NCBI GenBank assembly: GCA_905178155.1
Contig: CAJINV010000001.1
Coordinates: 11,030,311-11,094,310 of the forward strand
Source of the DNA: Amoebophrya sp. A120
Taxonomy: Eukaryota > Sar > Dinophyceae > Syndiniales > Amoebophryaceae
Direction of reading: 5' to 3'
DNA: 64,000 nucleotides
The notes beneath the pieces were generated by a model. That model had not been told where the DNA came from and searched no databases. It was given only the letters and a program-made list of their open reading frames with translations. Position numbers and translations under genes: made by a program. Positions 10,677 through 22,797 of this stretch are shown here, one piece after another (position 1 is the stretch's first letter; each line of letters starts with the position of its first letter).

Positions 10677-13600
10677 ATGACCGTATCCGCCACGACGGGA
10701 GATGGGGATGGTGTGGGAAATCCCGAAGACGATGCCTCTTCCTCGCACAGCGATTCCAGTGCTTCCGACAGGGAACCCATCGAGTGGCCAGATGAGCTGC
10801 GAGCGCTTCCTCTCATGCGGGTAAGATCTTGAAGTTGAAAGGAAGAGGATGTTCTGTTTGGCGTTTGTTACAGCTCTTGCGAGGATAGAAGCTACTCAGT
10901 TTCATCTTTTGCTCCCACGCTCAACTACAACCTGAAAGATGAAGATGAACGACACAGTATTGGAAATTCGAGTATTCCGTAGTTTTCCTTTGCAAATAAA
11001 ACACGCATTAACATTGCCAAATTAGGTCCACGAAAAACCCTTGGTTGCGCGTTCGGCGATGCCTCTGCCGGCCCCTCCCCTGCGGAAAAACGATCTGCCG
11101 GAATGGGAGCTCGATCCTAGTCTGGTGGTTCCTATGTGCGAAGAGATCAGCAAGGACAGCGGGCACAGCCAATTCGTGGATCGCGTCAAGGAGCTCGTTG
11201 GGGGTACAACTTCAGCCGGCACTGGTGCCATCGGTTCTGGGCCGTCTCTCGGCGGGTCGCACCTGCTCCACGTCAACAACTCGGCTTCGTCGCCCAAACT
11301 CCCCGCTCGCGGCGCGACGTCACCGCGCCCAAGATCTCCGCTCGGAGGCGGGGCCCGCAGCTCGGTAGGTGGCGACCACCAGCACGATTCGCTCGCAGCG
11401 ATCCTGAGTGGCAGTCGGAGCAGTAGCAGCAGCGCATTGTCGTCCGCAACCGTCGCCGCGGTCGTAGCACCGGCGTCGTCCTACATACTTTCGGGCAATG
11501 GGACAACGATACCCGCAGCGAAGGACTACCAAGTAGAGAAACACATCACTTCCGGAGCTGGGAATAAAGACCATAATTCGTCGTCCGCGCACGACAAGGA
11601 CCCGCCCCTGGCGCACTTGGCGGAACCACCGCTACAGCAGGGCGTCATTGTGTACATGCGCCCCGGCAGTCAGAAGGAGATGGTGCCAAACCGCTACGTG
11701 GACTTGATTCAGCTCACTCAAGGCCCGGAATTCGAGGACGTGTGCCCGCCACTGCTGGAGTCCTACTCGAGCGCTGGCCAGAAAACCATGATGGAAGCCA
11801 ATCTAGCCTTTGGCGGGGTCAACACGCTGGAACGCTCGAAGCCGCAGAGCATGGTGACTCTGGTGGACAAGTCCGCAGACATCATCGTGCCGGAATACGC
11901 GTACAATGGTTCGTCTTCCACTTCCTCGTCCTCCAGCAGTGCCGGGGAGCGTGCCGATGTCCCAGAAGCAACCGCAAGGTCAAAGCTTTCGGTGGTGAAC
12001 CAAATGGCGACGACGTCATCCTCTTCGGATAGCGACGGCCGGAGAATATTAAATCAGGCTGCGCTGTCTTCCGGAAGCGACATCGATGCGGCGATGTTGA
12101 CGGATCAAGTGACGTTCAAAAATGCGAACGGAGTTGTGCCAGTGCCGGCCGCAGATCATGGCACCGACTTGGCGACCTCCGGCATCGAGCCGCCACCGAG
12201 CTCGCCACGGCAGCGCAAGGTGCGCTTGTCAAGTGCAGACATCTACGTGGAGCAGCCCCCGGCGGTGAAGACCACGACCGCTGCAGGGGGGGCCGCGGCG
12301 GTCACCGCGGAGGTCGTAGCGCCATCTCCCGACCGTGCGAACAAGTACCATGAGCACCTGAACAAAAGCAGCGAACGCCGCCGGCGAATGTCGGCGACGG
12401 ACATTGAGCACTTGTTGGCGTTCGACAGTCACTTCGAGTCCGGGAATCTCGCAGCCGCGTTCTTGGTTTTGCCCAGGAAGGACGCAAGAGTCGTGTACGG
12501 TAAAGACGAAATCGGTTCGACGTTTAAAACCATTCCGCGGTACGAGCTAGTTCTGGACGAGGACACAAACTCCAACGGCAACACGCAGTGGTACTACTTT
12601 GCGGTGCGAAATGCGCTCAAGGGCGAAACGGTAGACTTCTCGATCGTCAATCTCGGGAAAGCGCAGTCCCTTTACCACTGCGGTTTGAAGCCGCTCTGCT
12701 ACTCTCAAAAAGCGGCGGAACTGAACAAGAGAAACAAGGAGCGCGAAAAAACAAGAAAGGGCGTGTCGGTTTTGTCCCCTTCGAAGGGGGGCGGCGGGAG
12801 TAGTAGCTCCTCCTCCACCGCGGGCGGAGGCAGAGCAGGGGGGTGGCACCGGAACTTTCGGAAATCCAGTGGCGGACAGCTGTGGGGCACCGCGCTGACG
12901 CACGCTTTTGACCGAATGCAGGCTGCCAGAGTCGCTAACAAGAACGCCGCGTTGCGCAACGGGCCAACCGTGGTGGTGGCTGGCGACCCGGAGGAAGTCA
13001 GCAAGAGCATCTCGGACATTCCCGCCGCCGCGACCACGTACCCGCTCGCGGGGTGGCGCCGCTGCGGAACCAACATCAGTTACGACTGCGCGCAGCTCAC
13101 GAAACGGCAGCTGCGGCACAAGCTTGCCGGCCTGCGGGTCGGAGATTTTATCGGCGCGGACGTGTTATCCGACGACACGCTGTGGAAATACAGTACGCCG
13201 GAAAGCAACTTCGAAACCGGCAGCGCCTTCCTGTACCACAAGATCGCGCACAGCAACAGCGACAGCGACGTGAACAATGGCGGTAACGCAAGTGACGCCT
13301 CGCGGGAGTCTGGCACCGACGGCCGAATGTTGCATCGCTTGAATTTTCGCTACACTTTTGAGCACGATAATGATGTCGTCTACTTTGCCTACACCTACCC
13401 CTACACGTTCAGCCGGCTGAATCGGGTGTTAGAAAACCTGAACAAGGAATTTTCCTACACGACCATGCTCTGCAAAACCCTCGCTCAAAACTGGGTGGAC
13501 ATCGTCACCGTCACGGACCGGAGCAAGGCGTCCAAGTACCGACCGCAAATGAATATGTCTGGGTGTGGAAACTACTCAAACTTGCGATGATTAGTTGCAG

Positions 13601-16600
13601 AATCACGGTCATGGTCCAGCGTTGCCGGCCAAGCAAGTTTTCCAGTTTCTATGTGTTGTCTATTCTTCAGCACGGACTGCGTTTCTGTATGACAGTAAAT
13701 AAGAGGATGCTCCAGCATGAGAAACTTTGAACTTATTCTTGCAGACCCAGGTATATTTGCACTGCATACCACGGGCAAGGCGATCATCTTCGTCACTGCG
13801 CGGGTGCACCCAGGGGAGACTCCGGCGTCCTACATCATGGAGGGATTTCTCAAGTTTCTCACACATCCCACGGTACTCTTACCTCCGCGGACTCGTTTGT
13901 GTTTTCGTGCAGATTTTTTCGATGTAGTTTGCATTGGTCATGGACTTGAACAAGCGTGCGCATGTTGATGTTCAGGAAACCTGGATCAAACTACGGCTCA
14001 GTCGTATTAATCAAGTACTTGCGTAGAGAAAGCAAGTCACAAAAGTCTCGATGCCGGTAAAACAATTGGAATGGCATTGCATTCCCTTTCCCCCAATAAT
14101 ACAGGACGTCCGCGCGATTGAGTTGCGAAAGAATTTCATTTTCAAGTGCGTTCCGATGCTTAACCCGGATGGGGTGGTCTGCGGGAACTACCGTACGTCG
14201 CTCGTCGGTTGCGACCTGAACCGGCGGTGGCGGCAGGAGTCAAAGGCTTTGCACCCGACCATTTTTCATACGAAGCGGTTGATCCGCCGCCTCTGCGGTT
14301 TGGGGCAGGTCGCGTGCTTCGTGGATTTGCACGGACACAGTCGGAAGTTCAACTGGTTCACGTATGGCTGCACCACCGCGGAAATGGGCAGCGGCACCAA
14401 CCGCGATCCGCGGTTGCTGCCCTTTTCCATCAGGAAAATCTCCAACACCTTCTCGCTCGCGTGCTCCAACTTCGCGATGCCTGCCTACAAGGACCAAACG
14501 GCGCGGGTCGCCGTGGCTACGGAACTCGACGTGCTGAGCTACACGGTGGAAGCCAGTCTGGGCGGCGGCATGCGGAGGCCACCCCCGGGGGAGCCGGACT
14601 TCGCGCGGCAAAATGTACACTTTACCGTAGCCGACTACATCAGAATGGGGGTGGAATTGGCGTTGAATTTCCTGACCAGAATCCCAAAACGCGCACCAAA
14701 ACGGCCGGGGCAAACTTCGTCGAGTCAGAGCGAGGCGGAAGTGGTCTCGAAGCAGGGCGAAAAATCCGATGGTGCGGTGTTGGGAAAGCTGAAGAAAGTG
14801 CAGAAAACTTCTTCTTCTGGTGGCCCATCTGCGGGAGCAACGGAGCGGGAGCAGCGAGGTGGACATCAAACAGAGAAAACTGAGATGAACACTAAGCCCA
14901 AAACTTCTGACAACGCCTTAGTTGCCACGAAACTTGATGCGTTGCAGCAAGTTGACTCAACATCTAGTGCCGCAAAGGCGTGCAGCAGTTCTGTCGCGGA
15001 AGACTCATCTGCAAGTATGCAGAGTGATAAGAAGTTATCCGATGAAGGAGCCACAGCTGATAAAAATGAGACTCAACATCCGGACCTAGCAGCAGGGCAA
15101 GACGTCTCACTCCTGAATAAGTCTTCGAGCAAGCAAACCAACGCGAGTTCGCAGGGCGAGGAGATCGACTTTGATTTCGCTGGGTTTCAGGCCGATTTGG
15201 TGAAGCACGGGCACGATTCGGAGTCCGACCCGGAACTCCGGTCGGACCACGAAGAAGAGACGGAGTACCTCAAGCGCAACCTGCCAGCGGAGGGGGAAGT
15301 CGAAACGCTGAAGCTAAAGGAGAAGAAAAAAAAGAAGCGACGGAGCAAGCGCCCGGCAACGCCGCACGTGAAGTCGCGATATCTGCTCGGTGTGCACGGC
15401 GGCCCGCTCGTTGCCTCGTCCTCGCACACGACTGTGAAAGCAGGCGCGGCCGCCGCGATTACCCCCGCGAAAGAAAGTAGCGCAGCTACTCCTGGTGGGA
15501 AGGATCTGACCAGACCGCAGACGTTGAGCAGCGTTTCTGACGTTGGACCCGCAAGTGACGGCGCGAAGCAGATGGAGCGCAGTGGCTCCGCCGGTACGCT
15601 GGAAAATAACCGGGACTTGGTAAACTCAATATTGCGACCCCGATCCAGAACGACGTCGGACCACTTGTTTATGGGTCACAAAAAAGCAGCAGAGGAGGAG
15701 GAGATGCCTTCGGGCAGCAAGCCAGGAGATCCTCTGGAGCCGGCGACGAACGCCAAGGCACTAGCCGACGACACGACCGCCGCTGAAGTCCAGGCTGCTG
15801 CCACTGCTGCTAGGCCTTCCGGGGAGCAAAATACGCTCCAGACTGGGGCAGCGGCGACGGAAGATCTAGAGAGAACTAGTATGCTTTTGGATCACGACAG
15901 GTCGCTGAATGACGACGAACTGACGAGAACCCTGGACCTGGCAGACAGCAAGGAACAACCGCTGACGTACTTCGCCGAAAAAACAGACAACGAGGACGAG
16001 CTTGTCGCGACGACCGTACACACACCAGAGCAGAGCGTCGCGTTAGGGGACGACCAACTGGCGGCGCGAGCGGCAAAAGACCTCGACGACGTTGTGGCAA
16101 GCAAAAACTCCACCACGCTTTCTGGCGGAGACTCCGCACAACTGAACCCCGGCGACTCGCAAACCGTCCCGATCCGCAAGTTCGAGCACAAACTGCAGGG
16201 CACGCCCTCGCAAAAGTGCTTCCCGAGTCGAAAAGTGCGCGGCAATGGTACCACCAAAGGGAACAATCCGCCGGCCTCGCCCGCAATTTGGTCGTCATCG
16301 CGTGCAATTTCAGACCACGATAGTAGAAGGCCGTCGACAACACCCTCCCGGAGCCGCGCCGCGTCCGGCGGATCCATCGCGCAGATGGTCGGCACCACGC
16401 CAAACAAAAACAGCGGGGAGTATCAACCCAGTGGGGCGTTAGAGGTAAGCGGGGAGAACGCGGCCAATGGGGCTAGGTTTTTCGCGCGCGGAGAACTGCC
16501 CAGTTCGTGGACGAAACTCCCAATGGGGGAATTGTTTGGTGATGACAGAGACACGTCGACCAGGGCCGGTAGCAGCTGCAGCTCTTCCTGTGCGGAGGAA

Positions 16601-19600
16601 GACGATCAGCAGGGCTTCACGGGGGAAGAGCTTCGCTTGCACCCCCTCGTCGCTGGCCGGCAGCCCATTGGAAGCGGCATCATCGCAGCTGCGCAATCCA
16701 AATTAACCGGGAGAGACAGACGGGGGTTGCCGCCTTCCGGTGTGAACAGCAAGACGGGAACATCCAAGCCGAAGACGACGCACATTCGCCCCTTTGCGCA
16801 AGCAGATTTTGCCGAGCACGTGAAAAAAAGAGGTTTGCTGAACTCCGCTGGCGTGCCACCGTTGATGGTGAAGCAGGCCCGAAGCGCCGGCTTGTACCAG
16901 AACCGACCGCAAACAGCAGCGGGAGACGGCGGAGACAGCCTCTCTAGCAGTTTGAAGGACGTGGCGCACGTAGTTGGAAGCAGCGCCGCCCGACCGCGGT
17001 CCCGGCCCTCGAGTGGGCGACCTGCCGCACGCACGGGAGGCGCCAGCTCGACGTCACGACCGTCCAGTGCGCAGCGGTCCAGGCCAACCTCGCGGCCGTC
17101 CAGTGCGCAGTCACACAGGAGCAATCCACTGCAAATCGATCTGTCCTCCACACAGGAAGATGTTGTCGACGAGTTCATCGCTCGTGGTCCACAGCACGGG
17201 AGTGCACAGGCAGCACAAGTGCCCGAACTAGTACACCAGCAGCAGCAGGCGCAGCCCCCTCCGCGCCGGCGGCAGCTAATCGATGTGGATCATAATTCCG
17301 GGCTCGAAGATCCAAACACGACCAGCATGGAGTTCATGGAGCGTGGCAGCAGTTTTGGTGGCGACCTGACTGCCGACGAGAATGACCGCCAGGAGTCACT
17401 GAGCGGGTCGCTGAAGAGTGTCGGAACAATGCGTTCCAACTTCACATCGAGTTCGGCCGCGTCCGAAGTGTCTAAGGTGTTGAAGCAGTCCTTCAAGCCC
17501 AAGACTTCCTACGTAGGCTTTACAAAACCAGCAGCGCCGCTGCAGATTCCGAGACAGAAGGAGACGGGTCCAGTTCATGCACAAGCCCGAAGCGGCGGAA
17601 GCAAGTCTTCGAAAACGGGCTCGACCGCAAGCTCGTCTTCGGGAGGTGGGAACAAAAGCGCCAGGCCGGGAAACCGTGCCCCGCACAACTCGCCGCTCGT
17701 GACGCAGTACGCAGGCGGGTGTTTGCATCCAGTTGTTCGCAATGTTCGGGCACCAGCGACTACGCCTTGCAAGAGCTCAGCGAATGTCACGCCACTCCGG
17801 GAGGAATATCTGCCTCCGGACCTCGCAAGTGCTCCAAAGCAGGCCCAAGTACTGTCCTCTGACGTGAGAGATGACGAGTTCCAGCAGCCTGGCCTTGGTT
17901 TTGACGCAGGTTCTGACATGATCGTAAACCATTTTCCGCCGGGAACACCCAGCGGCGGATTGAATTCGGTCATTCTCGAGCCAGGCCTCGCTTTGCCCTC
18001 AAATTCGTGGACCGCGAGCTCGCCCGGCGGCGTACCCTTGCTGGCTGAGCCAGAGCAAAGTTTGAAGAAGCTCCCGGGCAATCACAAAGCCCCTCACCTG
18101 CTGATCCGATCCGGTCTCGGTCTGGAAATGGTGCAGAACGCTCGCGACGGCGTCGCAGCATCAACCAGCTCGGCCGAGTGGGTGGCTAGCGCGAAGCTGC
18201 CGCAAGAGTTCACGCCAGCCTGTGTGACGTCAGTCGGAGCAGGACAGAATTTACCCGGAAAAGCAGACGAGATTTCCAGTGCGACTTCTCACACTATTAG
18301 TGGATTGGCAAACTGGAACCTCGTACCTATGGAGCAGCGGGACAGCACCAGCACCACCGCAATTTCTCCGATAAACGCGACGCGCCTGAGATCGGCGCCG
18401 TCTTCCCAAGACTTGGTCCCGACCGGCGGATCTTCCGCGTCTTCGCCGGACCGCGACCTGAATCAACACAATACTCGTAGCGGTAACTACCCTACTTCTA
18501 AACTAGGCTTCAACTACCAGATTCCAGTTCCCAATCAGCGACCAACCACGACGGCGGGGACCGTGCACGGAGGTGGACGCGGCGTGAATCGCAGCATAAC
18601 GTCCGAAATCGGCCCGCTGGAGCAGGAACCCTCCATCATTGTCAAAGAGTTTTCTTTCATTGACGAGGAGGAGAGCCGGTTGATGGAACGGCAAGTTGGC
18701 GGGAAACCGAAGGCCGCTGGCGGCGCCAGGTGCCCGCTGCGGCACAAACCCGGGACTCCAGCCTCCCCGTCAAAGAAGATGTCGCCACAGGCGATGCGGT
18801 TCAGCTCGGCCTCCATTCCAAGTCTCGCACAGGAGCGGCAAAACAACGCTTCCCCTGCGAACAAAAGTTTTGGCGCGCAGCAGCAGCCGCTGCGCACAAC
18901 GAGTCCGATGCTCGTGGCTTCTCCGAGTCCTCCGATAGAAGTTCCCATGAACAAGATGCACGGCGAGACAATGACAAATTCCGCTAGCAGCTCCACCATG
19001 GTCGAGGCAACCATTGACAGCGCTGCTGCCGCATCGTCTTTGGGCGTTTCTGTTTCCTCAAAAGTACTTACTGCGCTGGACGGTGCAACACTGAATCATG
19101 CCGACCCTACATCGAATGCAGGCGGACCTCCTGCTGACACCGTAACAACTGCGCTCGCGTCGCCGCCTTCTGAAAAGAACCACATTGCCGTGGTGCGCGG
19201 GTTGAGGGGTAACAACAAACGAAACCAGGCTCTTCACCAGAATGGTGCTCTCGGGGAAAATGATGTTGGCGGGGGGCTTCTCGTGTCGCCGCTCGGTGGC
19301 GGGCCATCTCCTGTGGGTATTTCGCTTAAAAATTCCGGCATTCAAGCGCGGCCCGCAACAGCGGAGCCGACTGCACCACCCTCTTCGGTGACCAAGATGC
19401 ATCAGGGGCATCAGCAGAACAACTCCTCTCCAGCAGACTATGGGGAGCTGGCGACTAGTGCCAAGCCCTCACCAACGGACGCAACGATGGCAGAAGCAGC
19501 TCTGAATAACAAGCTGGACGACGAGTTCCTGATCACGAAAAATTCCTTGGTCCTTGAACCGATCAGCGGATTTCACGAGCAGGAGCAGAATATTCGGAAC

Positions 19601-21304
19601 GCAGCTACGGGCGGCTTTGGGCACTTGCACAACCAGGCGCGTAACCGCATGCCGAAGTTTTTGCAGGCGCAGCAAAATAAAACCCACGGCTCGTCTCTTT
19701 TCGGTTCGAACAAGACCAGCACCAACCCGTCGCCGTTGCTACGCCCTATGACAAGCCCAGGTGTAACAGCCGGCGCTGGAGGTGCCTCGTCACCGCTGCT
19801 TGATAACAAAGGAGGGAGCTACGTGAGCAACATCGTCATGGGGGCGAAGTCCACGACTGGTGGGACAGTTGTGGGTACAACTAAAGCGTCCGCGTCGACG
19901 ACCAAGGCGGCCGCGAGCCCACCATTGCGGTCCGCAGCTCCCGTTCTGCACACGCCATTGACGCTCGAAAGCGCGACATCGCCGCCACCTGATGCAAAAC
20001 TTAGTTCATCAGGCGGCATCGATGGAAGTCGCGAGAATCTTCACGAACAGCATATGACAAAAAGCGAGCCGATGGCCACCAATGCAAATGCTCTTCGAAG
20101 GCCTTCGGACCCGAGCTCGGGAAGGAGCGAAAATCTGAAACCATCCAAAATGGTTGTGAATGGTTCATCAACTGTCGGGTCGTCTACGATTGCCTCGCCT
20201 GTGCTTGACGAGACCACAGACACAACTCTGAAAAAGGCGACGGGGCCCCCGTTCCCTTTGACCAAGCCGGCTGCCCTCTCACCCCTGTTCCCGGCTTCTT
20301 GTTCGCAACCGTCACCACAACTACCACTTCCGCACGACAACAAGTTGGCGCCGCTCTCGTCCAAAGACTCGACCGACGCGACGAGTGCCGTAAAGCCTTC
20401 GACCCCGAATGCCGCGAACAGGCACATGGCGAAGAAGGATCCCAACCTCGCATCTTTCCTCCCCGAGCTGCCGTCGGCAAAAACTTCTTCGCCGGGGGCG
20501 CCGCAGTCGCCAGTGCAAATCGACTTTACAACCACGTTTCCCAACATGCTGCCAGTGGAGGCGTTGAAATTTGCACCGAATTATCCTGCTGGTTCAGCGG
20601 AATCCACACCACAAATCGACGACGCAGAGCTTCAAGAAGTGGAAATGGGTTCTTCTTTTTCACGGGCCTTCCCCGCCAGCACAAAGAACCGCGAACGTCC
20701 GCCTTCCGCGGGAATAAACATGGACTTGTGGGTGAAAAGACGAGTGATAACGCACGACGGGAAGCACACAACTGAGACCGCCAAGAACATCAGTAACATC
20801 AAGCCAACTTTTGTCCATACCCAGAGCCAGAAGTCGTCGAATTGGATGAGTCCGCGCGCTAGCACGATCGCCGCGGATTCGCCGCTGATGGAGAAAATCA
20901 CGGTAATTTCCAGTAGCACCGTGAATGGAAATGCCGTGGATCCACAGGAAACAAGTTTTCTGGACGAGGATGGCACATCACCCAAAATGCTTGCGGACAG
21001 TAGGCTCGCAGGAGGTACTTCTGGTGGCGGTATGGTGAACTTCAACGCGCTGGACGGCAGCGACCTGGACTTCGACCTGAAATTCGGGGAGAGCAGTCCG
21101 GTCAAATTGCCCACCACGATGGCCGTGAACATCACCGGTGGGAAAAACGGGGCCGCCGGGGGAAAGCGAGCGGCCTTCGGAGCCGCAGCCGCCTTGGTGG
21201 GGGCGGCAACCAAGGTGGCGAAGAAGAAGGCGAAGAGCTCCAAATCGTCATCGTCCTCTGGTACGAGCGGAAGCTCGTCATCGGGTAAGAAAAAGAAAAA
21301 ATAA
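10677..21304 (+). CDS. Cytosolic carboxypeptidase (M14D, AGBL-like) with giant disordered tail
   Basis: By family this zinc peptidase removes C-terminal or side-chain glutamates from tubulin and other proteins. Exons are 10677-10820, 11026-13536, 13774-13872 and 14105-21304, giving 3,317 residues. After about 500 disordered residues comes the CCP N-domain (ESGNLAAAFLVLPRKDARVV; NGNTQWYYFAVRNALKGETV; PYTFSRL). The M14 domain then shows zinc ligands His897 and Glu900 in ARVHPGETPAS, the substrate-site segment NPDGVVCGNYRTSLVGCDLN, zinc ligand His994 in VDLHGHS and catalytic Glu1067 in YTVEASLGG, so it should be active. From about residue 1,110 onward the tail is Ser/Thr/Pro/Ala-rich with Lys-rich patches, ending in a Lys run. 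Typical family members are 500 to 1,500 residues. Introns 1 and 3 are GT-AG; intron 2 is an introner. Confidence 0.92.
13537..13773 (+). mobile_element. Introner 3 (carboxypeptidase intron 2)
   Basis: The element 13537-13768 has a 5' end TACCGACCGCAAAT and a complementary 3' end TATGCAGTGCAAAT. Inside these lie GTCTGGGTGTGGAAAC and, on the other strand, CTGGGTCTGCAAG. Flanking pentamers CCAAG (13532-13536) and CCACG (13769-13773) differ at one base. Removing 237 bases (79 codons) joins AAG to GGC AAG GCG, giving SKASK/GKAIIFVTARVHPGE, as in other cytosolic carboxypeptidases. The segment GTCTGGGTSTGGAA is shared with introner 2, so the two appear to belong to one family. An alternative GT..AG within the arms also keeps frame but adds residues. 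Confidence 0.75.
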
Positions 21305-22797
21305 TAGCGGCTGGCGCTTTTCCTACTAACTTTCGTTTTCAGTTTTCTGGTTCTGTTTTGCGGCTTACCAAATACGAAACAAACATGCTCAGCCATTCTG
21401 CCGATAATTAGCGACTGATCTTTGCAAATTTAAATTTGAAAAAAAAAAGCCGTGGGTTTGTTTCAAGACTCGATGTTGTGATGGCTTATGCTTGCTTTCA
21501 ATGCAGCACTCTGCCACTGCCGCCTATATTCTCCATTGCCGTAGTAGTTAGGATCTCTTTTCATGGATTTCCTTTATTTGACATCGGTAGAATTCAGTAG
21601 ATTGAAGCAATTTTTTTCTCTCCACAGTGACAGTTGTATTCGATTTCGGAGGTTCTTTATCTGGTACTCGATTTCGGAGTCGTTCTCGTTTTACTTGGAT
21701 CGCTTTTTTCTAGCTTAAGTTCTTCAGAAAAAGTTTCTGTGTTTCTTTCGTCTTTTTCTTTGAAGAGGTCAATGAGAATTTTATATATATGAAGCTGCTC
21801 GCAGGCATTGGCATGTGCATGTCCATGTGCATAATGTTGCAGGAGTTTCTTGTGATACAATACCGTTTGCTACAGTGCGTAGCACTTCTGTGTGCGTGAT
21901 AAACTTCTATGAACTTGTTTCTGTTTCGCTTTCGGAGCTCGATATTGGATTTTTGGTTGTGCGAACCAATTTTTCAACGCCATCATGCTAAATTGAGTCG
22001 CAGACTCACCACGTGCACGTGGACGAGCAGTCGGGGAATGTGCTGCTTCGACACCGGTACGTTGTCCAGCAACGTCGCTTGCGTTATCTTCAGTGGGAGG
22101 GAAAACAAGAAATAACCTATACCGTCATGATCTGTGCAGTGGTCTTCATCTTTTAGAAGGTCCGCGGTTTTTTGAGCTCGCTCCTCACCTAGAAGCGAGC
22201 AGAGATGTTGATCTTGCCCTCGGTATCGATTGTGAAGTCAGGCCATCGTACAACTTCGCCGTACAACATCAGTCGTGAAGTAGGTGTCGCCTTCGGATTG
22301 GACCTCAGGTAGTTGTAGTTCATGCTGACTTCAGCACGTCGTATCGAGATCGCATTTCATTTGTTTCTTCACGAGCGAGATTCGGATTGAATTTCGTCTT
22401 CGCCGCGATGTAGCCCCTGAATGAGTACTTACCTACTTCTCCAGAAAACTGATCGCTGTGTCGGGTAGTTGGTTTGGGCAGTGTGTTTGTTCGTCGTCAG
22501 TCGAGACTGCATTTTTCTTTGCAGAACATCGCTTCGTGGTAATGGTATCGATGTGTTTGTTTCAGCGAAGATTCGCGTTTATCTTTATCGATAACGATAT
22601 CGACTTCGACATTGTCAAAACTTGTGAACTTATACTGATTGTGTTGTACTCGTAATGGCAAGATTAAAAAGGAAAAAGGATTGGTGTGTAAGCCAGGATT
22701 TGGTGGCCCTGGCCGTACTAACGCATGCACCAGTGCAATGATTTCATTGTCAGCTTCTAGCTCTAGATAAGAAGAACACGCGCCTGAAGCAGCAAGG
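21305..22797. other. Intergenic, 1.5 kb, no gene seen
   Basis: Mostly AT-rich with T-rich runs on the + strand. The short frames at 21909-22115 and 22458-22655 have intron-like composition and no family resemblance. A short direct repeat containing CGTACAAC occurs twice near 22248-22268. I see no convincing promoter element; dinoflagellate-type genes are usually not read by TATA boxes. Confidence 0.5.

Noticed and set aside
18535-21396. Long minus-strand frames opposite the carboxypeptidase tail, and similar ones opposite other genes
   Set aside because: They mirror GC-rich sense codons, change frame often and show no domain; sense translations carry the recognisable motifs.
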